Shown: one piece after another, positions 44,315 to 53,127 of the stretch
How positions within the stretch are numbered: the first letter of the stretch is position 1
Layout: each line of letters starts with the position of its first letter
DNA from: Paenibacillus vini
GTDB lineage: Bacteria > Bacillota > Bacilli > Paenibacillales > Paenibacillaceae
Reading direction: 5' to 3'
DNA length: 64,000 nt
Assembly (NCBI RefSeq): GCF_018403325.1
Contig: NZ_BOSL01000008.1
Span: 1 to 64,000, forward strand
The notes under the pieces: generated by a model
What the model was told of the DNA's origin: nothing
The model's database searches: none
Seen by the model: the letters and a program-made list of their open reading frames with translations, nothing else
Translations under genes and position numbers: made by a program

Positions 44315-44642
44315 TCCAACACCTCATTCCTTTTACGCCCCTTAGCCCACGGCTTCCGATAATAATAAGTTGCTGCTCGGTTTCCCTTGCATAATTCAAT
44401 ATTTCATATCCAGGATCTCCCTTAAGATGAACAGTTTCCGGGTTAATCCCCGCAGACTTTAATTTAGACTTGGCTTGGTGCAACTGTTCCAAACTCGCTT
44501 TTTCCATTTCGTTCAGTATGTCTTCCAAAAAATTCTCTGGTACATATGTCATTCCGTTCGACACATAATCCTGGCTGACATTAACCAAGGTAATGTTCTT
44601 GTCCTCAGCAGCTGTTTTAAGTCCAATATTTCGCCTTTTTAA
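44315..44642 (-). pseudogene. Universal stress protein fragment
   Basis: The middle of a UspA-family protein is readable: AAEDKNITLVNVSQDYVSNG, then LKGDPGYEILNYARE and LIIIGSRGLRGVKG, with the ATP-type G-x2-G-x(9)-G motif cut short. Both ends are missing: a TAG precedes the first strand, and a frameshift plus the repeat at 44303-44314 replace the last residues. GGACAAGAAC also occurs inside the coding part at 44593-44604, perhaps by chance. Confidence 0.75.
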
Positions 44643-44751
44643 TACCTAGCAACCGTGATTAACCTCTCATCTTATCAATTTTCACATAACAATGTGAACG
44701 CACTAGGTGCGGGTTCTTTTGGGACTATGTTCTTATCCACCGACACACCTT

Positions 44752-44788
44752 TAGGGCCATTCTTTTGAGGAATGGCCCTTTCTTTTTG
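44752..44788. terminator. Intrinsic terminator
   Basis: AGGGCCATTC/GAATGGCCCT stem with a TTTTGAG loop and TTCTTTTT on the plus strand; it could serve the minus-strand hydrolase too. Confidence 0.8.
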
Positions 44789-44816
44789 ATTCGCTTTGAT
44801 CACGCCTTTTAGGTTC

Positions 44817-45737
44817 TTACTTAGATTCGATGCGACCTAATGTATTGGCCCTCTCCTCCAGATCCTTCCGGGCTGCTAACCAGCTTGAATCGTCGAGATT
44901 GAGCGCATCGCGAAGGTAAGACCACGTGAGCTGCTGGAGCAAAGCAACTCGTTCGGGGTTCTCGTCCGTCGTCTCAGCGACGTTGTATCCGGAGATTCCG
45001 CCAAGTATATGCTCTGCCCCGAAGAGGATGAGCAGGCTCTTTCTGCCCGGGCTCAGGAAGTAGGGATCTGTGAACCAGTCCGGCCCCCGAGTGGACAGGT
45101 GAGATTGGTCATGATCTCCTGCGACCACGAGAGTCGGCGTCCTCATATCGGAAAAGCTCGGGTTCATAAATGGGAAGTGCTCTGCCGCGAACGGACTCAA
45201 GTCAGCTCCACCAAGGCCAGTCGTGGAAAGCAATATGCCCGCCTTGATCCGCGAATCGGACATGTCCTCTCCTGGTTCGCCATTGGTATCGAGAACTCGC
45301 GCGCCAAGCAGCATACTCACCGTTTGGCCTCCCCAGGAGTGTCCGGCTGCGGCGATGCGGCTGCGGTCGAGACGTCCGCTGAGGCCTGGAATGGATGCTT
45401 CAATAAGATCAAGTTGGTCAAGGATGTGCTTCAGGTCTTGGACGCGAAAACGCCAGATCAGTGGTGTACGGGGATCGTCAGGAGGAAGGTTCAGTGTCCT
45501 CGAGTCGAGATGGGTGGGTTGAATGACCACGAAGCCATGAGCAGCCCAGTAATCGACTAACGGACCGTAGCTGTCCATCGACCAACCAAATCCATGCGAG
45601 AAAATAATAATAGGCAATTGACTACCCGTCGCTGGCACTGATACCCGCACTTGCAAATCCTCCCCGCGGCCCGGGGCTGACAGCACTATCGGCTTTACTG
45701 AGAGGACTGGAGTAGACGTACTTACGTGCATTTTCAT
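44817..45737 (-). CDS. Alpha/beta hydrolase (chlorophyllase / PAF acetylhydrolase-like)
   Basis: A 306-residue esterase-type protein. Nucleophile Ser134 in GHSWGG, oxyanion region FSHGFGW (about 47-53), acid candidate Asp in VVAGDHDQS (about 212) and His in FGAEHILGG (about 250). There is no clear signal peptide. Start ATG with AAAGGAAT. Its sequence is notably GC-richer than the neighbours. It is divergent from a MarR-type regulator that very likely represses it through the operators between them. Confidence 0.88.
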   Translation of the reverse strand: MKMHVSTSTPVLSVKPIVLSAPGRGEDLQVRVSVPATGSQLPIIIFSHGFGWSMDSYGPLVDYWAAHGFVVIQPTHLDSRTLNLPPDDPRTPLIWRFRVQDLKHILDQLDLIEASIPGLSGRLDRSRIAAAGHSWGGQTVSMLLGARVLDTNGEPGEDMSDSRIKAGILLSTTGLGGADLSPFAAEHFPFMNPSFSDMRTPTLVVAGDHDQSHLSTRGPDWFTDPYFLSPGRKSLLILFGAEHILGGISGYNVAETTDENPERVALLQQLTWSYLRDALNLDDSSWLAARKDLEERANTLGRIESK

Positions 45738-45776
45738 AATAGATATTCCTTTCTTGGTCTTCTCAATTTAAACACA

Positions 45777-45840
45777 GGTTGACGTGTCAACCTTTAGTGA
45801 TGATATCATGTTGAAGTTGTCACGTCAACCGTGTTATTAT
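45777..45840 (+). promoter_or_regulatory. MarR-type operator pair and promoter
   Basis: Palindrome GGTTGAC-GT-GTCAACC at 45777-45792 and a second copy, AGTTGTC-AC-GTCAACC, at 45815-45830. The second lies between -35-like TTGAAG (45811-45816) and -10-like TATTAT (45835-45840) of the regulator gene. The first lies over the start region of the divergent hydrolase transcript. Confidence 0.82.
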
Positions 45841-45846
45841 ATTCCC

Positions 45847-46317
45847 ATGGATAAGAGCAAACTGAACGATGAAGAAATTCAATTATGGTATAAGTGGAAA
45901 GGATCCTTTCATAGCATCTTCGGCCGAGTAATTAAAGAGATGTCCGAGCGCACCGGACTATCCGAGGGTGATTATGGGGTATTGGATCGGTTAGACCTTT
46001 TGGGGAACGGCTGCCTTCGCCAACAAGAGCTGGCCGAATCTATGGACTGGGATAAGAGCCGATTGTCACATCATCTGACGCGTATGGAAAAACGAAGCCT
46101 TGTAATGAGGAAGCCATTAGACGCAGATCGAGGTGTTCAAGTCATTATCACCCCAATAGGAAAGTCAGCATTAGATGATGCCCGGCCCATTGTCTCTATG
46201 GCCATACGCAAACATTTCCTAGATCAGTTAACCGACTTAGACATTGAATCGATTATGAGGCTGGCGGAAAGAACAAAAAAAGGGCCTTCAGCGTCTAGTA
46301 ATCCCTCGAAGCAGTGA
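45847..46317 (+). CDS. MarR-family transcriptional regulator
   Basis: A 156-residue winged helix protein: GNGCLRQQELAESMDWDKSR (helix-turn-helix) and LSHHLTRMEKRSLVMRKPLD, then wing VQVIITPIGKSALDDARP. The ATG at 45847 has no ribosome site and is only 6 bases after the -10, so translation may be leaderless; an ATG at 45784 would lie inside the operators. It is divergent from the hydrolase gene it probably controls. Confidence 0.9.
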   Translation: MDKSKLNDEEIQLWYKWKGSFHSIFGRVIKEMSERTGLSEGDYGVLDRLDLLGNGCLRQQELAESMDWDKSRLSHHLTRMEKRSLVMRKPLDADRGVQVIITPIGKSALDDARPIVSMAIRKHFLDQLTDLDIESIMRLAERTKKGPSASSNPSKQ

Positions 46318-46420
46318 CCGCGCTTTTTGAAACAAATTTGTTGAACGTTAATTGAACTGGGCCCTGTCATCAAATAACGGAGGGGGCTTTTGCTTCAGCA
46401 AGCTTATAGAAAAAAAGCAA

Positions 46421-46460
46421 AGACTGTCACCACTCGCTAACACCCCGAGTGGGACAGCCC
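46421..46460 (-). terminator. Terminator of the nirB-nirD-hemD operon
   Basis: On the minus strand GGCTGTCcCACTCG pairs with CGAGTGgtGACAGtC, followed by TTTGCTTTTTTTC. Confidence 0.85.
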
Positions 46461-46501
46461 TTATATTACAACCTTAACTCCAGATATTATGTTCTCCGCT
46501 T

Positions 46502-47335
46502 TTAATCTGCCTTTACTCCACTTTGCTGAGCTTCATAATAATGCGAGATCTCCACAATTAAAGCACCCATTCGTTCTATCTCCGGCACGATAATCCGGCT
46601 GATCCCTCTATCTCGAAGCGCCTCAGCCGTTACTTTGCCGACAGCGGCAGCCAGCACATCCTGTTCAAAGACGGATTTCACCTCTTCCTCACGTCCATGT
46701 TCTCTCGCATAATCAAATAAATATCCGACTTGAACTCTTGTCGTAAAACAAACGGCATCCACTTCTCGCTGAATCAGTTCATTCATAAGCGATGCAAGCG
46801 TCTCCTGCTCAGGAGCATGATAACGATAAGGCAGTACAGCTTGAACATCCATGCTGCCTTTGCTTTGGATAAACTGATATAACTGCGACGACAACTCGCC
46901 ATGAAGCTGAATCCACACCTTTTGATCGGTAAAATCAAACACCTCAAGCTTTTCGATCATACTGGCAACCGTTCCATCATCATCACAGACAACCGGATGA
47001 ATACCGGATTTCTTTAAAAAGGCGTTTGTTTTATAACCGCGGCAGGCTATCTTAGTTTCTTTCAATCTCTCTTCGAATTCAGTTACGGCGTTAAGCCTCT
47101 CCGCAGCCTGAATCATGGCTTCAAATCCAATACCTGTCGTGAAAATAAACCAGTCTGCCCCCTGCCGGGTAAAACGCTTTACATCCTCTTCCACTTCAAT
47201 CGGATCACAATCCGTTAGCCCCTGAAGTGAACGGATAAGGGGAATTCCACCTCTTCGTTCAATAATTTCAGCCATTTCTTCTGTTTTTTGCGACCCGGCA
47301 ATGACAATTTTTTTGTTCTGAAGTTCTTTACTCAT
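46502..47335 (-). CDS. hemD: Uroporphyrinogen-III synthase
   Basis: A 277-residue HemD-fold protein, two Rossmann-like domains with the linker typical of the family: KKIVIAGSQKTEEMAEIIER, DWFIFTTGIGFEAMIQAAER (about 70-89), then VDAVCFTTRVQVGYLFDYAR and LAAAVGKVTAEALRDRGI. It closes hydroxymethylbilane to uroporphyrinogen III, the precursor of siroheme, which NirB needs. It is the last gene of the nirB-nirD-hemD operon and overlaps nirD by 8 bases. Start ATG 47335 with GGGAGGG. A dedicated copy for siroheme supply is likely. Confidence 0.88.
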   Translation of the reverse strand: MSKELQNKKIVIAGSQKTEEMAEIIERRGGIPLIRSLQGLTDCDPIEVEEDVKRFTRQGADWFIFTTGIGFEAMIQAAERLNAVTEFEERLKETKIACRGYKTNAFLKKSGIHPVVCDDDGTVASMIEKLEVFDFTDQKVWIQLHGELSSQLYQFIQSKGSMDVQAVLPYRYHAPEQETLASLMNELIQREVDAVCFTTRVQVGYLFDYAREHGREEEVKSVFEQDVLAAAVGKVTAEALRDRGISRIIVPEIERMGALIVEISHYYEAQQSGVKAD

Positions 47336-47693
47336 GGAACAGCCCTCCCTCTTTCGTAAGTAATCCAATCCGTACCTCGTTCCCGAGAACTTGAACCGGA
47401 TAGGCCCGAACCTGTCCCGTATCGGGATCTAGCACTTGACCATCCGTCAACGAAATTTTCCAGTCACAGATCGGGTCGAACAGGACCTCTCCGGATATCA
47501 TTCCTTCCGCAATTGTGCCTCCGCGCGGCCCAGGGCTTTTATTCTCAAGCGCATAGATTTGTCCGTCCGTTGTTTTGAATACCGCAATCACTTCCTTACC
47601 CAAGCGAACAACTCTTCCCAGTCTCTCCGGGAAATCATCCACATGGCCAACTAGGTAATACGTATATTCATTGCTGTTCAATATTGGTTCCAT
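47328..47693 (-). CDS. nirD: Nitrite reductase small subunit NirD
   Basis: A 121-residue Rieske-type NirD domain: YYLVGHVDDFPERLGRVVRL, VFKTTDGQIYALENKSPG, ISGEVLFDPICDWKISLTDG. As in NirD and unlike true Rieske proteins, the two Cys-His cluster motifs are not intact (KSPGPRGG in place of C-x-H). It pairs with NirB to reduce nitrite to ammonia with NADH. ATG 47693 has GGAAGGGGC upstream. It begins 20 bases after nirB. Confidence 0.92.
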   Translation of the reverse strand: MEPILNSNEYTYYLVGHVDDFPERLGRVVRLGKEVIAVFKTTDGQIYALENKSPGPRGGTIAEGMISGEVLFDPICDWKISLTDGQVLDPDTGQVRAYPVQVLGNEVRIGLLTKEGGLFHE

Positions 47694-47712
47694 CTTGCAG
47701 CCCCTTCCTATT

Positions 47713-50154
47713 TCAGTCCTGGTTCGTGGAGACAGTGATTTCATCAAACATCCGTTCTCGCAAATTTGAATTGTTCAGGATTTCACTCCAAGGTTCCTTC
47801 ACCTGAGCCAGGGCGACCTCCATTCGCTCAGCCAAAGCCCGGCGGTTATCCCGATCATGGACTACAGCTTCTGTGACGGACTCTAGTCCCACCCGTTCGA
47901 TCCAATCCGAGGTCCGCTCCAGATATTTACCTGTCTCACGGTAGTACTGCATGAACGCGGAGACAATCTCCAGAAGTTCTTCATCTGTTCGCACCTTGCA
48001 CAGCAGTTCAGCAAGTCGGGCTTTAATCCCGCCATTACCGCCAACATAAATTTCCCAAGCCCCCTCATTGCCGACGATCCCAATATCCTTGGTTGATGAC
48101 TCCGCGCAGTTCCGCGGACAGCCGTTTACGGCAAGCTTGAACTTGGCTGGCATATCTAACCGCTCGAACTTCTTCTCAAGTAATATTCCCATTCCCATCG
48201 AATCTTTCGTGCCAAAACGGCAGAATTGTGATCCCACGCAGGTCTTGACCGTGCGCAGCGCCTTCGCATACGCATAACCGGAAGGCATGCCAAGGTCCTT
48301 CCAGATCTTCGGCAAGTCCTCCTTTTTGACCCCAAGCAAGTCAAGCCGTTGACCACCGGTTACCTTAACCAACTTGACATTGTATTTTACCGCTATATCA
48401 GCAATCAGTCTGAGATCCTCCGGAGTGGTTACCCCGCCGTACATCCGCGGCACAACGCCAAATGTTCCGTCCTTCTGGATGTTCGCATGCATACGTTCAT
48501 TTACAAAACGTGAATCCTTCTCGTCCACATGCTCAGTCGGCCAGATCATACCCAAATAGTAATTCAGCGCCGGACGACATTTGGAGCAGCCCTCCGGGTT
48601 ATCCCATTCCAGCGCATACCTTACTTCTTTAGAGGTGATCAGCCCCTTTTCTTTAATCGCCGTCACGACTTCATCTTTGCTCAATGTGGTACAGGAACAG
48701 ATTGCTTCCTGTTTCGCTGCTGCTGAATCATATTTGTCCCCGAGCACATATTGCAGAATCTGCTCTACAACAGGCCGGCAGCCTCCACAAGAACGCGATG
48801 CGCTTGTCGCTACCTTGATCTCTTCCACTGTGGTTAATCCTTTTTCGTTAATGGCATCCACAATGTGTTTTTTCGTCACACCATTACAACCGCATACGAT
48901 TTCCTCATCCGCCAGTTCTGCGGCCGTATTCCCGGTTTCGACCGAGGCTTGTCCCACAATCGCATCATGGATGGCTTCCGTCATAACCGTGCCCGTTCGA
49001 ATCCACTGCTGCAGTCTGGAGGATTCCTTTCCGTCACCAATCAGAACACCGCCAACGATCCGTCCACCGCGCAGTAACACTTTTTTGTAAATACGTCGCC
49101 AGTCATCATGCATCCGCACAATGGACAGCCCTTCTGCATCCATAAACTCACCAGCGGAGAACACGTCTACACCAGATATTTTGAGCTGAGTAGATACCAC
49201 AGATCCTTCATACGGCTTCGTATCCACTCCGCACAGATGCTTCGCAAGTACAGCCCCCTGTTCAAACAGCGGAGCTACGAGCCCATATGTAATGCCCCGA
49301 TGCTCGTTACATTCTCCGACCGCATATACATCCGGTACCGAAGTACGCATATAATCATTCACGAGAATACCCTTATTTACAGCTATACCGCTTTCCTTAG
49401 CTAACGCAATATTCGGGCGAATTCCTACCGCCATGACTACGAATTCCGCATCCAATGTCGTTCCGTCGGAGAAACGAATGCCGCTGACTCGCTTGTCCCC
49501 CAGAAACTCCTCGGTCTGCTTGCCTGTAGCGAATTTCAAGCCTTGGCTTTCCAGCTCTGCCTGAAGCATCAGCGAGGCGGTATGGTCCAGCTGACGCTCC
49601 ATGATCTCCTCAAACAGATGGACCACTGTCACATCCATTCCCAGTTTAAGCAGCCCCTTAGCTGCCTCTAGTCCAAGTAAGCCTCCGCCAATTACGGCAG
49701 CCTTCTTGTACTGATCAGCCGCACGCAGCATATTCTCGCAGTCCGCTATGTCCCTGAAACCTACAATTCCTTCTTTATCTGCTCCCGGAACCGGAAGGAT
49801 AAACGGGTTGGAGCCGGTTGCAATGATCAGTGTGTCATACGGAACTTCCATACCGTTGTCTGCCTTCACGGTTTTTTGCTCCGTATCAATATGCGTTACA
49901 GTCGTTCCCGTATACAGCTCTATTCCGTTCTCAAGGTACCATTCCCTGTCGTTTAAAATGATGTCTTCTACCGCTTTACTCTTCTCTAGCACATACGATA
50001 ATTGAATACGATTGTAGTTGGGATAAGGCTCGCTCCCAAAAACGGTGATCCTGTAAGCGCCGGGTGCCAGTTTTAATATCTGTTCCACCGTGTTGATCCC
50101 GGCCATCCCGTTACCAATCAAGACTAGATGCCGATGTTCTTGTGCTTCCACCAT
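47713..50154 (-). CDS. nirB: Assimilatory nitrite reductase large subunit NirB
   Basis: An 813-residue siroheme enzyme of normal length. An FAD/NADH domain covers about 1-320 (LVLIGNGMAGINTVEQILKL, AVIGGGLLGLEAAKGLLKLG). Two BFD-type 2Fe-2S domains follow at about 410-530 (EEIVCGCNGVTKKHIVDAIN, CSCTTLSKDEV). Then come the ferredoxin-like half domain and the 4Fe-4S/siroheme site at about 640-690 with four cysteines (TCVGSQFCRFG and VNGCPRNCAES). It reduces nitrite to ammonium using six electrons. ATG 50154 has AGGAGGTTTCAGC upstream. The promoter region 50155-50409 has no obvious regulator site I can name. Confidence 0.95.
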   Translation of the reverse strand: MVEAQEHRHLVLIGNGMAGINTVEQILKLAPGAYRITVFGSEPYPNYNRIQLSYVLEKSKAVEDIILNDREWYLENGIELYTGTTVTHIDTEQKTVKADNGMEVPYDTLIIATGSNPFILPVPGADKEGIVGFRDIADCENMLRAADQYKKAAVIGGGLLGLEAAKGLLKLGMDVTVVHLFEEIMERQLDHTASLMLQAELESQGLKFATGKQTEEFLGDKRVSGIRFSDGTTLDAEFVVMAVGIRPNIALAKESGIAVNKGILVNDYMRTSVPDVYAVGECNEHRGITYGLVAPLFEQGAVLAKHLCGVDTKPYEGSVVSTQLKISGVDVFSAGEFMDAEGLSIVRMHDDWRRIYKKVLLRGGRIVGGVLIGDGKESSRLQQWIRTGTVMTEAIHDAIVGQASVETGNTAAELADEEIVCGCNGVTKKHIVDAINEKGLTTVEEIKVATSASRSCGGCRPVVEQILQYVLGDKYDSAAAKQEAICSCTTLSKDEVVTAIKEKGLITSKEVRYALEWDNPEGCSKCRPALNYYLGMIWPTEHVDEKDSRFVNERMHANIQKDGTFGVVPRMYGGVTTPEDLRLIADIAVKYNVKLVKVTGGQRLDLLGVKKEDLPKIWKDLGMPSGYAYAKALRTVKTCVGSQFCRFGTKDSMGMGILLEKKFERLDMPAKFKLAVNGCPRNCAESSTKDIGIVGNEGAWEIYVGGNGGIKARLAELLCKVRTDEELLEIVSAFMQYYRETGKYLERTSDWIERVGLESVTEAVVHDRDNRRALAERMEVALAQVKEPWSEILNNSNLRERMFDEITVSTNQD

Positions 50155-50409
50155 GCTGAAACCTCCTAAATATATAGTCCTATCCATGCAAAAGTGAACT
50201 TGTAACCTTCTAAACATCATACGTAGAAGCGAACCAGTTTTAGCAGATTTTCTCTGTTTCCATCATAAGAAAAAATGGGTGTGAAGGGAACTGTTTATTT
50301 TAATTTTTAACTAAATGATTCATCATATGGTCCCCCGACATCGACAAAATACTATTTTAATTAATAAATAGCTTACTCAACTTAATAATCGTATTAAGCG
50401 CGTGAAAAT

Positions 50410-50461
50410 AACAAGCACACCGGTTAGCTTTGAGTAAGCTCAAATTAACGGTGTGCTTGTT
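50410..50461. terminator. Long hairpin between nirB and the serine hydrolase
   Basis: AACAAGCACACCG pairs with CGGTGTGCTTGTT over a loop that can itself pair. On the minus strand it follows the serine hydrolase stop by 29 bases and is trailed by ATTTT. Confidence 0.8.
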
Positions 50462-50489
50462 AAAAAAACTTTGTAACGAATCCTATCTA

Positions 50490-52559
50490 TTATTTCAACG
50501 AAATGTTAAATGTTGATCCCACATTGCCTGCAAATACGATTGTTCCGTTTTCTGGGAGAACAACTTCATTATTTCCGCTGATTACGGTGTAATTCACGCA
50601 TGTTCCATTTTTGTCATACACCGCATAGGATCCTTGTTCTGGCATCGATACGATCATCTTCTTACCAGCTATTTCTTGAGGTATACTATACCATTTCGAG
50701 TATCCATCTGTTTGCACAGTAACCTTAGATTGTTTTCCTTTATAGAGAGGCACTACATTATCTTCACTTATATACAAACTTCCAGCCGATTCAAAGTATT
50801 CGATACCTTCTTGAGTATAAAAACGATACTCAGCACTATCCCGGCTTCCCGTTCCAGGGACTTGATGTTGACTCACTGCAGTATTCGGTCCTGTAATTTT
50901 CTTATCCCCCAAATAATCCGGCAATTCTTTGTTACGGGAAATCTTGAGGGTTGGATTTATCATGTAAACTAATGAGCTATACTTCTCGTTCACAGCGTAA
51001 TAGGCTTTGCCTTCTCTTTTTGCCCATATATCTTCCGTCTCTTTAGAGAGAGGCTGACTCTCCAGCTTCTCGACTACGTACTGTGATATTGCCAGTTGCC
51101 CTAACCCCGGAACGGTTGCATATTCTCTACTCCACACGTAGGTGCGTCCATGATCGCTTACGATACTAACCTTTGAAGTTCCCTCTTGGTTAACAAAGGA
51201 CCCCTCCGAAGTATATACAAATTTTTGCTCTGGATACCCTGGGACAAGCGGCACCGATAATGTTAGCTCTCCATCCTGTATAGCAATTTTAATCTGTTGG
51301 CCGGTTGAGCCATAATAGCCTGAGTATTTTGAAATATCGTCCGGCATGTCAGCCTTAACAGGAGTACCGAATGATTTCTCCGGTTTAATGTCTTTGATTG
51401 CGCCCTTCTCTTTCAAGGCCTGAAGAAGCAGCTCGTGTGCCAGAAGTTCGTTTGTCGAACTGCTTCCGCCTGATGACAAAACAGCAGCAGCCATGTTCTG
51501 CTCAGGGAGCACCACGAGTGAAGCATGATAAAGAATTGTGTCTCCGCCCTTGCTGAGGCCCTTTATTTTATAATCACTGAAAGGAAATAATCTAACACTA
51601 TCCCAACCGAGTCCGTAGTCAATTATATTATCCGCTTCTTCTGGCCAGATTCCCTTCTTGAATTCCTCTTGCTCCATCGCCAGTACCGCGCTGTCCGAGA
51701 GAATATCTTCTCCTTGTCTCATAAAGATTTGCGCAAATTGTACCAAATCCTCTGCTGTGGAGTAGATCCCGCCTGTTCCAATCACATTAACGGTTTCATT
51801 TGGAAGCTGCTTTTGATAGGTTGGATAATAAAGTCCAGGAAAATCGCTTGCTTCCAATTCGTCTTGAGTAGTCTTCGTATGTTCCATATCCAGCGGTCCA
51901 ATGATATGTTTTTGAAGGAATGCGGTAAATTTCATCCCACTGACTCTCTCTACAAGAATCTCGGCCAAAGTAAATCCATCGTTACAGTAAACCGAGTATG
52001 CCCCCGGATCGGCTTTCAAACTTTGTGTAGACAATTGCTCCAGCAGATTATCATGAGCGTAGGTGTCATTGTCATTGAACAGAAATGCATTACCCAGGCT
52101 TGACCCTTGAAGTCCGGAAGAATGATTCAGCAGCATACGCGGCGTAATTTGCTTATAGCGTTCATCTGCCATTGTGAAATCAGTTAAGTACTTTGCAACC
52201 GGGGTATCCAGATTGATTTTCCCTTCATCCACCAATTTCATGACCGCAACCGTCGTAAACATTTTACTCGTTGATCCTATCCCATACATGGTTTCCGAGG
52301 TCAAAGGGATTTTCCCTTCTTGGTCGTTTAATCCCGTCTGTCCTGACACTGTAATCTTGCCGTTGTCGATCAGGGCATACTGTACGCTGGTCGTACCATA
52401 CTGCTCGGTCAGCAATGCCGCTTTCTCAGAGGCACTTGCCGCCTGTGTCTGACCAGAAGTTGAGGTTGCAACAGTCTCATTAGATGCCAGTGCCGCTGTC
52501 GGGACAACCGGTGTTAGTGCAACAGCAGCACTAAGAATCCAGACCAACCTTTTTTTCAT
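50490..52559 (-). CDS. Secreted serine hydrolase of the beta-lactamase family
   Basis: A 689-residue exported protein. Signal peptide about 1-25 (KKRLVWILSAAVALTPVVPT). Beta-lactamase/class C PBP-like domain about 45-385 with S96-T-S-K99 as the SxxK motif, Y-C-N near 195 (YSVYCNDGF) and GLSKGGDTILYHAS for the third motif. The C-terminal 300 residues are beta-rich and unassigned. Such enzymes are D-amino-peptidases or esterases rather than drug-hydrolysing. Start ATG with GGGAGG. Confidence 0.9.
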   Translation of the reverse strand: MKKRLVWILSAAVALTPVVPTAALASNETVATSTSGQTQAASASEKAALLTEQYGTTSVQYALIDNGKITVSGQTGLNDQEGKIPLTSETMYGIGSTSKMFTTVAVMKLVDEGKINLDTPVAKYLTDFTMADERYKQITPRMLLNHSSGLQGSSLGNAFLFNDNDTYAHDNLLEQLSTQSLKADPGAYSVYCNDGFTLAEILVERVSGMKFTAFLQKHIIGPLDMEHTKTTQDELEASDFPGLYYPTYQKQLPNETVNVIGTGGIYSTAEDLVQFAQIFMRQGEDILSDSAVLAMEQEEFKKGIWPEEADNIIDYGLGWDSVRLFPFSDYKIKGLSKGGDTILYHASLVVLPEQNMAAAVLSSGGSSSTNELLAHELLLQALKEKGAIKDIKPEKSFGTPVKADMPDDISKYSGYYGSTGQQIKIAIQDGELTLSVPLVPGYPEQKFVYTSEGSFVNQEGTSKVSIVSDHGRTYVWSREYATVPGLGQLAISQYVVEKLESQPLSKETEDIWAKREGKAYYAVNEKYSSLVYMINPTLKISRNKELPDYLGDKKITGPNTAVSQHQVPGTGSRDSAEYRFYTQEGIEYFESAGSLYISEDNVVPLYKGKQSKVTVQTDGYSKWYSIPQEIAGKKMIVSMPEQGSYAVYDKNGTCVNYTVISGNNEVVLPENGTIVFAGNVGSTFNISLK

Positions 52560-52713
52560 GCAAAAACCTCCCTATTTTAGAAACTATGATGTATTACGAT
52601 TCACCAGATAAAATGGTTCATATTTCCACAAAAAAAGCCTACTCCTCCACCCTACCAAGACGGTTTAAGCCTTGAACCTCTTATTTTTCAATTCGTTCCT
52701 CTCTTAGAATGGC

Positions 52714-52878
52714 CTACTCGACTTCCCTTCGATCTGACCGTTGACCGATGAGCATAGGCTTAAAAACGCCATTATTTCTAGGTAGTACGATGAATGGAGC
52801 AAACTTTTTCTCTAATTCCGCACTCCTGTCTTTGTAACCGAGCAAATATTCATCATACCCCGGCAGAAAATAGATTCG
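52714..52878 (-). pseudogene. AlkZ-like winged-helix protein, C-terminal remnant
   Basis: A 54-codon relic reading IYFLPGYDEYLLGYKDRSAE then GVFKPML. This is the conserved LPGFDEYLLGYKDRS block of winged-helix DNA-binding (AlkZ/YcaQ, HTH_42) proteins. After PML the expected VNGQIEG continues only in another frame, and the current frame ends at TAG. Nothing of the N-terminus remains. It lies next to repeat unit 2. The stretch 52560-52713 has no gene besides the tail of this relic. Confidence 0.72.
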
Positions 52879-52925
52879 TTACCTTTTCTGTTTAGCATTT
52901 TCTGCTGATACAAGGTAATCGGTTC

Positions 52926-53042
52926 ATGTTCTTGTCCACTACGTCAATCGGTTCTTGTCCTTCACTCGGGACAAGAACCGATTGACGTTAAAATAAAAAA
53001 GCCGCTAAAATAGCGACTTTCAATGAAACTATGTTCTTGTCC
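52926..53042. repeat. Dispersed repeat unit 2 (ATGTTCTTGTCC family)
   Basis: ATGTTCTTGTCC at 52926-52937. A perfect 20-bp stem follows (52941-52960 with 52969-52988), whose outer arm (ACGTCAATCG) differs from unit 1 but is still fully paired. Then an A-rich stretch, AGCCGCT...AGCGACT hairpin (53000-53018), and ATGTTCTTGTCC at 53031-53042. Same order as unit 1. On the minus strand it ends the transcript of the VOC gene. Confidence 0.75.
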
Positions 53043-53127
53043 CCCGACAAGGTTCTTACCTTCCTCCTATCCGGCCCGTTATCATATGAAGGGCATATGA
53101 TCAATCTGACCGGCTGCTCATCTTATC

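Noticed and set aside
52630-52770. Structured leader of the serine hydrolase, with AGCCTA...TAGGCT long-range pairing and a T-run
   Set aside because: Most of the stretch is explained by the AlkZ-like coding relic on the same strand; the pairing is short and spans over 100 bases.
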